From Stichopus chloronotus (lineage: Eukaryota > Echinodermata > Holothuroidea > Aspidochirotida > Stichopodidae), in assembly GCA_021234535.1 (NCBI GenBank), contig CM037833.1, positions 23,156,918 through 23,220,917 of the forward strand: a stretch of 64,000 bases of DNA, written 5' to 3'. The notes under the pieces were generated by a model. It was not told where the DNA came from, ran no database searches, and worked only from the letters and a program-made list of their open reading frames with translations. This document shows positions 37,691 to 48,580 of this stretch, in pieces. How positions within the stretch are numbered: position 1 is the first letter of the stretch; each line of letters starts with the position of its first letter. Both the position numbers and the translations under genes were made by a program.

Positions 37691-38099
37691 CTGAAATAGA
37701 AAAATAATTTGCATTTACAACCAGAATGCCTGTACCAATCAATAATTACTTTTACTTATATCAGTTACATGATTATTCACTGCTACCGTCACACTGATTT
37801 ACTATCCTGAAGAATATTTGCTCAATGACCAAGAATACAAATACAAACTATGTGCAGTATCCAACTCAATATGCGATGGTCGTCGATAGATTTCTACATT
37901 TGCAAATACATATGAACTTTCAAAGAACAATCACGGTCATAAGAGCGCCCTCACAAATCCATTCAGCCATTCACCCACAAAATGTCACCAAGCATAAATT
38001 ATAATGCAGCAAATAGTTTTAGTTCCCCCGCAGAGAAACAAACGCATTCAAGAAAACAAGGCAGAGAAGAGGATAATATATTAAGCATATGAAGGGTAC

Positions 38100-38270
38100 C
38101 TTGAAGCTCATTGGATTCTTGTTTGCGTAATCCGAGTCGAAAGTCATGTATTCTTTCTCCTTAGGCCCTCCTCCAAGACGAATTGGTTGATCATCTTGGA
38201 AACGCATTCCTTTTGACCTTGCAAAGTGCAAAATGCGTTCTTCTATCAGAGGTGTTCCTTGATGAAGTGT
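38100..38270 (-). CDS. Gene B exon: C-terminal part of SH2 domain plus tyrosine tail
   Basis: A 171-bp phase-0 exon (57 residues) with acceptor ATTTTGCAG and donor GTACC. It begins TLHQGTPLIEERILHFARSK, matching the end of an SH2 domain (F.TL..LI...HF...G). It continues GMRFQDDQPIRL and then an acidic tail, KEKEYMTFDSDYANKNP. The YANK site fits the pYxN consensus bound by GRB2-type SH2 domains (known motif; use here is inference). The EYMT core recurs in the gene A exon at 480-533. Confidence 0.7.
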
Positions 38271-38453
38271 CTGCAAAATGACATTATCAAGTGTTAGTCG
38301 ACTAAAATCATCGAAACCTTTAAACTGTTTTCCGTACATTATGAATACCTAGTAATAACAGCAAACGTGAAAGAGGTGTAAAGAGGGAAGATTGAAGCAA
38401 AGTTTGCAATGACGAAGGTAGTGAAAAATAACTCTAACCGCCATTACGTTTAC

Positions 38454-38641
38454 CTCTGCATTCGACGTCACGTTTTCGATCACTTCCAAATGATCGACAT
38501 TGCAATACGATGTGACAGCACAATGTTGTTACTGTGATCACCTTTATAGCGAAACAGATAGTCACCCTCATGAGTTAGTAGCTGTTCTGCCTTTTCTCGT
38601 GACATGCGGTCTTTGAACCAATGATCTCTTTTCACCTCTCC
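38454..38641 (-). pseudogene. Gene B exon: SH2 domain N-terminal part, with a 1-base frameshift
   Basis: After an acceptor ending CACCACCAG the exon reads GEVKRDHWFKDRMSREKAEQ, then LLTHEGDYLFRYKGD and NNIVLS. This is a clear SH2 start: the W, the SR..AE..L helix, and the FLVR-strand arginine in YLFRYK. The frame then slips; a second frame gives YCNVDHLEVIENVTSNAE up to a GTAAAC donor, with the expected beta-D histidine. The exon is 188 bases where 189 would fit its phase-0 neighbours, so one base is missing around 38505-38517. Unlike the Death exon shift, this one is not in a homopolymer. Confidence 0.7.
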
Positions 38642-38659
38642 CTGGTGGTGTAGAAACAT

Positions 38660-40650
38660 ATCGCAATAAAATGACAGTACAAACTCTACCGATAATTTTA
38701 TTCAAAGTTCATAATCCGGAAAATGATATCCAAATTCGTTACTTTTTTTGTTCATTTAAACTGAAATCAATAGATCTTTAATGGATCAAAGAGGTGTAAT
38801 TTAGAAGTTACACCAACAACTTTTCCCTTGTACCAGCCTTGTTGTCCATAAGGACTTTTTGTTTTGTTTACCATTTACAGATTCAATGGTCTAAAAATGT
38901 GTTAAAGATTTAAATGTCAAAGGTTCATGTTTCCGGGTCGTACATTACGTCGGAAAATTTTGTACTTAGCTGTAACATTGGCCAGTCCCTGCACTTTGAC
39001 ATCAGTAATCAACTCCAACCGGTTATAACGCCTACCACGAACATACAATATAATGTTGTGTAACATGCTGGGAATGTGTGCAACTGCAACTTGTGAAGTA
39101 TGGGACAGGTGATAAAAGTCTACAGTAAGTTATTATCTGACTCTTTAAAAATATTGCATATATGGCAACTCTATGCCTCATTCTCATTCATTTGTGTATT
39201 TTGATTTCCACAACTGAGAAAAAAATAGTCGTTTTGATTCGTGACATGATTGTCATGACTTGACTGTCAGCAGCAGACCTCGGATGAAATCGTTGCCATT
39301 TCCGTACTAAGGTATAAGCAGGGTTGAATGGAGTATGTTTGGATACTGGAAACTGAACAAACAATAGAAAAAATAAAAGGTACCCAAAGCTGCACACATC
39401 TTATGTGGGTGAAGACTTGAAATAAAAAATCTTGATATAAAATATAAAATTTCAACTTGTCTTGTCTACATATCATTTCCTGAATGGAAACCATCTATTG
39501 CTGACCGGGTGACCACGGCTGAATTTTAATGATTTCCTGTGGGTTATCTGTTAATGTCCCTAATATCAAAGCCGACAGTCGTTGATAGTATTGGATCACT
39601 TTCAAAGATTGTGTTGTTTTAATACCTTGTTGAAATACCTTGTTGAGTAATGATGCATTTGACTTTCGAAAGAAACGGGCCGAGTGCTCAGCTACGTCGC
39701 ATTGCAAAGACGTTTTGTTAATGAGTACGGAGTACAATCTGTCTGCTACAGTAATGTCACTTGATCAACAGATGCACCTCGAGATGGTAATGACATTGTA
39801 AAATGCATTTAGCGTAAGACTAGCAACGTGTGAGGTTAGCCTTGAACGATGAGTTTGGCCTTGAAGATGCAAGGTCTTATACCTGGGAGGAGAATGTTGA
39901 AGTGTTCGAGATCATGAAACTTGTAGATCCACTCAGTTAGTTTAATGACGCTAGAACAATTACTTCAACTGTACTACTATGTGAGGTGGAGTGTTTTGTC
40001 TGCTGAATCCCGCTGAAGAAGTACTTAGATGCAAGTAATACTACGACTGGCAGAGGCGGTAACCAGGGAATTTTTCATGAAAAGTGTGTCGGCTCTCAGA
40101 TGTCATGGGGGGTGGGGGTTGATCATGACATGCGTAACATGACATGCGTAATAATATTTGCAAGATAAGCTTACTTCCTTGAATAGAATTCTGAAGGAGT
40201 TTCATCGCACTTTTTGTTCAGTCATTGGGAAGAATATAACAGCCTTTAGCAGTGCTTACCAAAACAATGCTGCATCGCATGTAAGATTTCAATTCACAAG
40301 TCTGGGGGCTTCCGTAGATTTTTGAGACAAAGCCTTATCGTTCTGCTAAATGCTGACCGCAATTTGATGCCTCAACTTTCAGATGATCTTCAGACTTGCT
40401 GGGTTACGGTTATTTCATTCAAAAGTTAGTATGGTTGATGCCTGACTGCGGAGAGCTTATTACAGAGTGTGATATGTGATGTGCATTAATCTTTTTTGAA
40501 AGGATAGCTATAGGTTTAAACATATTTCACAACAATAAACATTCCAATCTACACAGGAGCTTCGTATATATTAGCGGTTTCATAACTTTGCCGCGTTCAC
40601 GAGTCATGCACAGTTAAGTATCAAGAAAAGTAGCACCCCCAGGGAGTCAT
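38660..40650. other. Gene B intron, no supported exon
   Basis: A minus-strand 80-codon ORF (39495-39737) has no motif and no splice support. A direct repeat, CATGACATGCGTAA, occurs near 40128 and 40140. Confidence 0.35.
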
Positions 40651-40652
40651 AC

Positions 40653-40709
40653 CTGAACAGCAATAGCTTCCGCTGACTCAGAAAGGCGATATTTGCTCCC
40701 TGGTTGTTC
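40653..40709 (-). CDS. Gene B micro-exon EQPGSKYRLSESAEAIAVQ
   Basis: A 57-bp phase-0 exon (19 residues). The acceptor is CTTTTCAG and the donor GTATG. It has one tyrosine (SKYRLSE) and lies directly upstream of the SH2 exons. Confidence 0.6.
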
Positions 40710-41414
40710 CTGAAAAGTACGAAATGTAAGAGTTATCCATTCTCTAGCGATATATACACGTGTTCTTCCAAATACGTGAAAAATTATTTTAGGTGGACAC
40801 TGAAAGGAGCAATAAACTCACCCCACTGAGACGCCACGCGACCATCCTGGAAACGTGCCCCCATGCTCTCAACTAACTCAAAAATTCACTAGGGGCCATC
40901 GAACTCCCCTAAGAGATGTCACATACCCCCCTCCTCTTCTTCTCACATGCCTACCTCGACAGAAAGCAAAGGCACCAAGCGGTGAAAACCGCTTTGAAAG
41001 ACGCCTAACTTCATATTCTCAAGGACCACTCGCCAATTCTGTTCCCTAAAAGTGCTAAAAATAGTATCACGCCAATTGTTCATTAATTTCTTGAGTAAAG
41101 GGAGAGTAACAGACACACACAAAAAAAGAAAAACGCACAAACACCAAGAGAATATTCTGAAAAACTACTACCATATAAAGCAACCTTAACCTCCAATGAC
41201 CATAGGGTCCATTGTTTGTTTAACAAACTTCCTAAAAACCATTTTCATTTCCAGAAAAAAAAGCTCAATGTAAAATATGCATAATGCTCTGTAACCTTCT
41301 TCGGACACGACATCTCATAATATTTGGTACAATCAACAGCAGAAATGTGTTTTAACTTCTCTGGTGGTACCTTTTCAAATTTGTATGAAGAATTACAATA
41401 AAAAAGTAACGTAC

Positions 41415-41459
41415 CTGAATATTTCTCATGTCTGAAGGATCATCACCTGCCTCAATATC
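41415..41459 (-). CDS. Gene B micro-exon DIEAGDDPSDMRNIQ (duplicate 2)
   Basis: A 45-bp phase-0 exon; the acceptor is TTTTTTTCAG and the donor GTACG. It is an acidic peptide without tyrosine. It differs from the 41819 copy at one residue (R for V) and by silent changes, so the coding sequence seems constrained relative to its duplicate. Confidence 0.65.
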
Positions 41460-41818
41460 CTGAAAAAAAGAACCCGCACGTGACTTACGAAAATACGAAT
41501 AAGTAGAAACAATGACCGTTTAGGGGACCAATACACCATGAGAACATTCTGGAAAACTAGTACTATATAAAGCAACCTTAACCTCCAATGACCAAGGACG
41601 TTCTCTTACTTGTTTAGCAAACGTCTTGAGACCATTTTTATTTCCAGAAAAAAATGCTCAATGTAAAACATGCACAATGTTCGGTAATCGGTCACATGCA
41701 GTCTTCGACACGAGCATCTCATAATATTTGATACAATGAACAGAAGAAATGTGTATGTACTTCTCTGCTGGTACCTTTTCAAATTTGTATGAAGAATTAC
41801 AATGAAAAAGTAATGTAC

Positions 41819-41863
41819 CTGAATATTTACCATGTCTGAAGGATCGTCTCCTGCCTCAATGTC
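41819..41863 (-). CDS. Gene B micro-exon DIEAGDDPSDMVNIQ (duplicate 1)
   Basis: A 45-bp phase-0 exon with a TTTTTTCCAG acceptor and a GTACA donor. It duplicates 41415-41459. Of five base differences in the exon, three are synonymous (GAT/GAC, GGT/GGA, GAT/GAC), consistent with selection on the peptide. Confidence 0.65.
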
Positions 41864-41929
41864 CTGGAAAAAAAGAGCCCACACGTGACTTGCGAAAATA
41901 CGAATAAGTAGAGAGAATAGCCGTTTACG

Positions 41930-43840
41930 TGACCAATAGACTTCATTACTTAAAAAATCATTTTTGTTCTCAATTTCAAACTAACGTAACTCCTTAAGTC
42001 TCAAATGAGGCTTCCAACAGGGATTGCAACAGTCACATTAGTTGCATGAAACACTCGTTGAAACGTTCTTTACTTAAACAATAGAAAGAAAATTTTGCGA
42101 AGAAAATTGTGATGCACAGTAAGTTGCATAACTTTTTGAACTCCTCCAGAAAAGAATGTGGTTCCGAGAAAAATTTGCAGGAACGTGTTTTGCTTTGTTT
42201 GTCTTAATACATTGGGTATTTACTTGGACTTCCTCTATGCTCTCTGTAATTGGTCTCGGGTCTTCATATTCTCAACTGAAGCATTGAGTTTAGTTTTGAG
42301 AGACCACATTTGGTTATTTGCACTAAGGCATTGAACATCTTTACAAAAGGACAACTGAGGTGGTGAAAACTTTGTGGTGGAATGAATTTTCAGGATTCGT
42401 ACAGGTTATTCTTAAAAACGTTTAGTATCTCCACAGAGTACTAACACGTAGTTCCTGATCCATCTGACCACATACCAATAGCAAAATTGTGTTAATGGTA
42501 TTAAGTGCTCACATCACGTAGGAAATATAATTGCGTATGTGGTATTAAATGCTCAAATCTCAGGAACGAAAACGCCACTGATAAACGGCACTTTAATAGA
42601 AATGAATGAAGAGCAAACAACAACTCTGAAAGGCTACTGTCATGTGAGTCAGCCTATAGTGTACATTATCTTGAAACTGTTCCAATGACTTTGGGGTTTA
42701 CCACGAAAAGTTCTTCAGGTTTGTGAAACATGCTCACTTTACCAAGGCGACATTGCGTTTTAGTATCATTTCCATTACTTTTTGTGGGGTAATGTTTGCA
42801 GGATCGCCGAAATATTTCTCAGTCTACGATATGCTCGCTAATAAATTTGCACAGATATTTTCGAAAAAAAATGTTTTTTCAAGAATTATTTCCATATCAG
42901 GGAACGTGAGTTAAAAGAGTATTGAGCAACATGACAACAGATGGTCTTAATTAACTTAATAGTCTTAATAAAGTTACTATTGATGTAGAAGGTGAGATTC
43001 TTCGGAGGGATTAAGAACTCATGGACAAACGACTCTCAACAACCCAAAACAAAAAAAAATAACAAATACCGACACTATAAACAAACAATTAAAAACGAAA
43101 CCGCGTTCACCTAATAGCGGCACCAGGATTTAGAATTTGAGGTTGAGATGGAGGTCAAAAGAAACTGTTGGGATTAAGGGGAAAGCCCCTTGAGACTCTG
43201 AGGTTTAGAATATCACTGAGAGAAGACCTAAGTTTCAGGACTCCTTAAAACAGAAAATTAAATGCAACATATATGTAAGCAAGGAACAGATATACATTGT
43301 GCGTGAGACCACTTGTTTCAGCTGAGTAGGGTGGGGGCACTGGGGAAGTTCTGTTAAGGGGCATTGTCTCCATTGACGTCACCACTGGTTTCAATCCAGC
43401 AAAATCCTTCCAACCAGCAAAGACACTGGTCTTCATGTCATCACGCCCAAACAAAAAGCTAACAATTACACTTGAGTGCCACGTGGGGTTCACCTGACAG
43501 CAGCAAAACAAATGAATCTTTTTAGAAACACTATCTTCTGAAGAAGACACAGACCAAGAGGCGTCTAATATCTTCTTCAGTATGAAGAGGGGTATGTTAC
43601 TGATATTCACTAATCAATCTACCCACAAAGCCCAATGTTGTTTAAAAACAAAATCTGAAGGAAGTCATCTTCCACTGCTAGTGCAAGAAATTATAAATAA
43701 ATTTAACTGTTGCTTTGAAATTATAACAACTTGATTGTATAGTGTAAATGAGTACTTTATTTCCGAAAATATCAAACAGTACTCAAATGCAAAACACCAG
43801 GTCGGTTGTGCTAGTTTTCAGACTAGTTTATGTACTACAA
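41930..43840. other. Gene B intron, no firm exon
   Basis: A 121-codon minus-strand ORF at 43245-43610 contains RTSPVPPPYSAE, but clear splice borders are lacking and it may be repeat-derived. Otherwise AT-rich. Confidence 0.3.
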
Positions 43841-43845
43841 CTGAC

Positions 43846-43884
43846 CTGATAGTTTATTTCATCTTGGAAGCTTTCATCGAGTAA
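43846..43884 (-). CDS. Gene B micro-exon LLDESFQDEINYQ
   Basis: A 39-bp phase-0 exon with a good acceptor (TTTACTTTCAACAG) and a GTCAGT donor. The peptide is acidic with one tyrosine near its end. It is the smallest exon I support in this gene. Confidence 0.55.
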
Positions 43885-44029
43885 CTGTTGAAAGTAAATA
43901 GAAAGGATTGCTTTTTAGAAACCCATGTAGGTCACAAAATTACTTGAATCACACTGAACATCAGTCCAGGTGCGCTGTCTTGAGAATCTTAGTCCAACTC
44001 CACCAATGAGCCAATCCATGTAAGCAAAA

Positions 44030-44710
44030 TATCTTGGATAGACACCAGATGGGTATAATTGAGCTGACATAAGAACCCAAATGGGTAGATGGGACACACC
44101 GTGGCCCTCGTCCTCGGACTCATTTTTCGAAATGTAGGTTATAAAGGCTATGTATCAGATATAAATAAGCAAGCTCTTCAGTAACTTTTTATTGTCAACA
44201 GCCCATTTAGTTAAGGAATGACAATCAACACTAACGATTACTTTGCGCATAAGCAATCTTACTTGTGAACTTACTTCTTCTCGTAGAAGAATGAAAAGGT
44301 AAATGTATAAACTGGACTCATTGGCACTATACAAAATTACCGGAATACAAAAATGTGGATTTCAACCCTTTAATTATTCATAAGATTAATGATCTTTGCA
44401 AGAAACCTATGCATGCACGTAAGGTGAATAGTACTCTCAAAATATGTAAAATTAATTTATTCCGTAGACTTTTCATAACCTTGTATTTGAGGACTAACGA
44501 CGTAAAAGCCAAAGTAGTATAGAACTGCAATTCCGTTGCTCCCACTTAGTACAAATGAAGCCCACCTGTGTACCATATGGGTAAATGTCTCCTCCATGTA
44601 GACCATACAGCCCAAATGACACCCATCTGGTGGGACCCATGTGGTACATATAGTCAACATCATGCCCAGGTGGAACCCAGATGGATCCAGATGCTCTGCT
44701 TAGTACAACG
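44030..44710. repeat. Degenerate repeats of a CCCATCTGGGT-type word
   Basis: Words such as ACCCAAATGGGT, CCCATCTGGTGGGACCCA and CCCAGGTGGAACCCAGATGG recur, mostly in 44040-44100 and 44555-44700. They give rise to spurious glycine/tryptophan-rich ORFs. The unit is short and partly palindromic. Confidence 0.5.
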
Positions 44711-45211
44711 TACGTGTTACTAGATCTTGCTGACTTGGCCACTTACTTGAATACTGATCGAAACCAAAACGAGACATTTATTTACATGTGAGGTTAGTGG
44801 AAGGTCTTGTGAAAAACGTACACTCGACCTAAGCCTTGCACTTGTAAGTGCTATGTTAAACGAAGCTCTGTCACAAAATAACTTGACCAACACAGAATAA
44901 CAGTATAACAGCGATACTGAAAGTCACTCCATCCTCTCTGTCTAAAGGGTCTCATTTCATCCCCCCCCCCCCATCACCCCTTAGAGCGACAGATATGCTG
45001 GTAGACCATGCCCACCTGGCTATATCTAAACTTTTATACTCATTGAAACTAGAAGATATTTATTTGGCACAGAGAAATCAAACGGATGTCACATTAGAAA
45101 TATGCAACAGACACACCTTAGGGTCTCTACATGAACTTGGTCCTCCTGTAGCTGGTGGCGTATCACAGTTGATCTTTTTTTTTTAAAGAGAGAAAGAAAA
45201 AAGAGAAATCA

Positions 45212-45995
45212 AATGAAACCATCCCCATTTATATTCTAAAGCTTACATAATTCCCTTCACTTGCAAATTGCGAACAGCTGGCATTGTAAGCATATTACAT
45301 ATATACAGTATATTGCTGGGAATATAATGAAACTGTGTTATTGCAACTTCACTAGTTGTGGGCGTTGTTACCATAAGCACTGCGACATTTGATAGACGTA
45401 TAACTTGACGTCAAACGAACTGGAAACCCCAATAGATGGATCATGCCTTAGGGCCAAATGGGTGATTACGGATGTGCAAAGTGATAGAAATAATAAACTT
45501 TGTATAAAGTGCTTTCTAATAAAATAAATAATAAAGTGCTGTACAACATAAAGCGACAAAAGTAAGATAGTGAAATACATGGGCAAGTTAGACAGCTCAA
45601 GACAATAAACAGATAAATAAAACATATAAATTAGAGCAAGCAAGAAAGTTAAGTAACAAAGTTTGTTACAATATCATTTAAACCCCTCCAGGTCAAGTCA
45701 AAACATATAGTCCAAAATAAACTTGACTATTGAGATACAAACAAGAAAAAAAAATACATAGCTATTAAACCTCATCGAAGTCATTTTCTGAATCACTGGA
45801 ATTAGACCATAGACTGGTATCCTAAAGAAATGGGGCATGAAGGTGAAGAAATGGAAAAAGAAGGTGAATTGTAAGAAGAGAAATCAACTATGTTTATCGT
45901 GCAATAGTTTTACATACAGTGGGTACACTATTTGAGTCGTTGCCACAGTATCCTTACAATACGATATACTTCATAATAATTTTCAGTTGTATGAA
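45212..45995. repeat. Segmental duplication copy 1 (with LINE-type 3-prime tail and a micro-exon)
   Basis: It aligns with 47030-47780 from ATGAAACC.TCCCCATTTA through CGAACAGCTGG to the TGTATGAAT border. It contains a LINE-like 3-prime segment (minus strand, TTGTACAGCACTTTATTATT) and the 45771-45821 exon. The LINE tail is present in both copies, so the insertion preceded the duplication. Confidence 0.85.
45771..45821 (-). CDS. Gene B micro-exon DTSLWSNSSDSENDFDE
   Basis: A 51-bp phase-0 exon of 17 residues. The acceptor is TTTCTTTAG and the donor GTTTA, weak but the same in both duplicate copies. It is serine- and acid-rich. It is the duplicate of 47573-47623; the pair differs at several residues but keeps DTSL.SN and DFDE. 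Confidence 0.6.
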
Positions 45996-45998
45996 TAC

Positions 45999-46052
45999 CT
46001 CGAATTCTGGTAGTGATGACAAAAGTGGTGCTGGAAGAGGTGGTGGGTTGCC
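45999..46052 (-). CDS. Gene B proline-rich micro-exon GNPPPLPAPLLSSLPEFE
   Basis: A 54-bp phase-0 exon with a TTTCCTCTGTAG acceptor and a GTATTC donor. PPPLPAP is a typical SH3, WW or EVH1 ligand type (inference). Similar border sequence (GTATGAATATCTCG) near 48183 and TGGTTGCCCTG near 48330 suggest a decayed second copy of the surrounding segment. Confidence 0.6.
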
Positions 46053-46583
46053 CTACAGAGGAAAGAAACCAAATTTGTTAATGTTCTCACTTCGATGCTG
46101 TGACATACGCATCACCCGTTCATGATCTCGAGGAGTCCCCTCGAGGCTAAAGTACTGGGTGATACCGCTTTTCATATTTTTTTTTCTTCTCAAAATTCTC
46201 AGGGAGGCTCTGTTGGAGGAAGAATAAAGCTCTTACGAGGTCAGCTCTTATATATGCTGATTGTTCTATGTAGCTCGAATGTGGAAACTGGATGTTTGAG
46301 CCATGAGGGATCATTTGATGTCCTAGTGTCAAAGGGTGCGTAATTGTTAGTGGTTTCTTTTATTATCAGATGAGTTTTAATTTGCTAACTGTAATGATAT
46401 AAGGGTGAGGATCAATGGTGATGCACGTTAGCCATTCCTGGCATTATTGCAATAACATTTTCATTTGGATTTACCACTAATCACGTAACCAATGACGTCC
46501 CTATAAAGTCAATAAAAAAAAATGATATTGATTAAAGTGGCGATTGCACTGTTTGCTGAAATAAATTATATTAATTTGCATAC

Positions 46584-46634
46584 CCTGAGATCCAAAGATA
46601 GCTTCCACTCTGTTGGATATTCTTCCGGTCTGTC
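46584..46634 (-). CDS. Gene B micro-exon DRPEEYPTEWKLSLDLR
   Basis: A 51-bp phase-0 exon with acceptor CCTCTTCTATATAG and donor GTATGC. It has one tyrosine in an acidic context (PEEYPTEW). Confidence 0.6.
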
Positions 46635-46867
46635 CTATATAGAAGAGGTAATATTGAAGGTAGGCCACAAGTGATGGCAACTTACTTGGATTTCTAAGAC
46701 TGTCAGTACTTTGAATTAAATCTATGAAAATGCTATTTCCATTTTTTTTTTTTTTAGGTTTGTTAAGTTAGAGATAACAACAACAAACTAACAAGTATCA
46801 TTGCTCGGACTGTGATCATTTCCAAATAAAAATGTGATGTTCGAGAATTTGAACACCGAGAACTTAC

Positions 46868-46921
46868 TACATCAGAGTAATCTGCTGATATTTTACCCAA
46901 ACCTTCCGCGCATGTTGCATG
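46868..46921 (-). CDS. Possible gene B micro-exon ending ISADYSDV
   Basis: A 54-bp phase-0 stretch bounded by an AG (GAAATCGATAG, poor pyrimidine tract) and a consensus GTAAGT donor. It reads HATCAEGLGKISADYSDV. The donor and phase fit the pattern and the acceptor is weak, so confidence is lower. Confidence 0.4.
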
Positions 46922-47029
46922 CTATCGATTTCAAATCTTCCCTTATCACTAGTCATACATAGATTATCCATGGAAGTGTTTTAACTGATCAGAAGTACAC
47001 CTATAACGTTAATGAGTAAAATGAGTGAT

Positions 47030-47780
47030 CACATGAAACCTTCCCCATTTACATTCTGAGGCTAACATATATCCCCAAACTTGCAAATGGCGAACAGCTG
47101 GTATTGTATGCATATTATATACAGTATATTGTTAAGAATGCAATAAAACTGTGTTATTCCAATTTCACTAGTTGTGCGCGTCGTTACCATATGAACACCA
47201 CTATTTGATAGACGTACAACTTGACGTCACGCTAAGTGGTAACCCCAATAGGCGGATCGTACGTTAGGACAAATGGTTGATTACGGATATGCAAAGTGAT
47301 AGAAATAATTAACTTTAAATAAGGTGCTTTCTAATAATATATCAAAATGCTGTACAACGTAAAGCGAAAAAAAGTAAGACAGTGAAAACATATAGGCAAC
47401 TTAGACAGCGCCAGACAATAAACAGATAAATAAAACAAATAAATTAGAGCGAGCAAGAACGTTAAGTAACAAATTTTGTTGCAATATCATTTAAACCCCT
47501 GCATGTCACGTCAAAACATATAGTCTAAAATAAACTTGACTATTTAGATACAACCAAAAATAAAAATTAAACCTCATCGAAGTCATCTTCTGGATCTCTA
47601 AAATTAGACCTTAGGCTGGTATCCTAAATGGAAAAAGAAGGTGAATTGTTGGAAGAGAAATCACTTCTGTTAATTGTGCAATAGTTTTACGTACAGTGGG
47701 TATACACTATTTGAATCATTGACACAGTATCCTTAAAATTCGATATATTTCGTTTGCATAATTTCCAGTAGTATGAATTC
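47030..47780. repeat. Segmental duplication copy 2
   Basis: Partner of 45212-45995, offset by about 1.8 kb. It carries the same LINE-type tail (near 47300-47360) and the 47573-47623 exon. Confidence 0.85.
47573..47623 (-). CDS. Gene B micro-exon DTSLRSNFRDPEDDFDE
   Basis: A 51-bp phase-0 exon, duplicate of 45771-45821, with acceptor ending ATTTAG and the same GTTTA donor. Most differences from the other copy change amino acids, while the frame, length, DTSL and DFDE ends are kept. Confidence 0.6.
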
Positions 47781-48580
47781 CACGAAGTCTCGAAATTTGT
47801 TTTTAGTAGAGTTTAGTAGAGTTTGAGTTTCCGTTCAACCTTTTCAACAGTCACTTCAGGGTTTGGAACCCGGAAACCAGCTGAAGTTGTACTTGTCCAT
47901 AATGGTCACCTTACATTATGTGCCCAAAAAAATGAAGTTTTCGGACTGTCGCATCCCTTTGAGGCAAACAGTGCGTAAAAAAAAGGATTATGACCATAAT
48001 ACATGTCGGCATACCACCAGCTTTTGCTACAGCTATATAGCCTACGGGCAGGACGTCCTTGAACAGTGGTTGATATGCCACTGAGCCGACGGCCGTTTCT
48101 CCTGCGGTCCGCTAATTTGACATCTGCCAAATTTACGAGCCCCCCTCCCCCCTCCCCCCATATCAAAATATCATTAAATTTGTATGAATATCTCGTAGTC
48201 ATGTAGTGATGATAACACACACAATATTGTGATGACTCAGAGAAAGGAATGCGACAACCAGTTATTTCCCTGGTTCAAATTAAACTCTTAGCATTTGTGC
48301 CGCTTTTCTGCATTTCCTGTCGTGGATTAATGGTTGCCCTGTAAAATGTGTGGCTCTAGGGTGATAACCTGGATGCCTCCTTAAAAAATCAAGTCCAATT
48401 TCACAATCAAACGCTTATTGTTGAAATTTTATCTCTTATAGGGGCTAAGTGGAATTTGCTGATGTTTACGTTCCCTTGTTGGGATTTGTTTAGACTGTTA
48501 ATGCCATGGAAAGAGATCGTTATTATTCGACAAAAAAGGATATCTTTTTTTTTTCCTGAGAAGAAAAAATGAATACTTAC

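Larger units (their letters stand above)
41143..41930. repeat. Tandem segmental duplication (~390-400-bp unit, 2 copies) carrying a micro-exon
   Basis: Sequence from about 41143 to 41520 repeats at about 41535 to 41925 with high similarity, including shared stretches such as ATAAAGCAACCTTAACCTCC and ACCTTTTCAAATTTGTATGA. Each copy contains one intact 45-bp exon with its splice signals. Confidence 0.85.

Noticed and set aside
43245..43610. 121-codon minus-strand ORF with RTSPVPPPYSAE
   Set aside because: The proline stretch is suggestive, but no acceptor/donor pair fits the phase-0 pattern.
44494..44742. 82-codon ORF rich in G, Y and W
   Set aside because: It arises from degenerate CCCATCTGGGT-type repeats.
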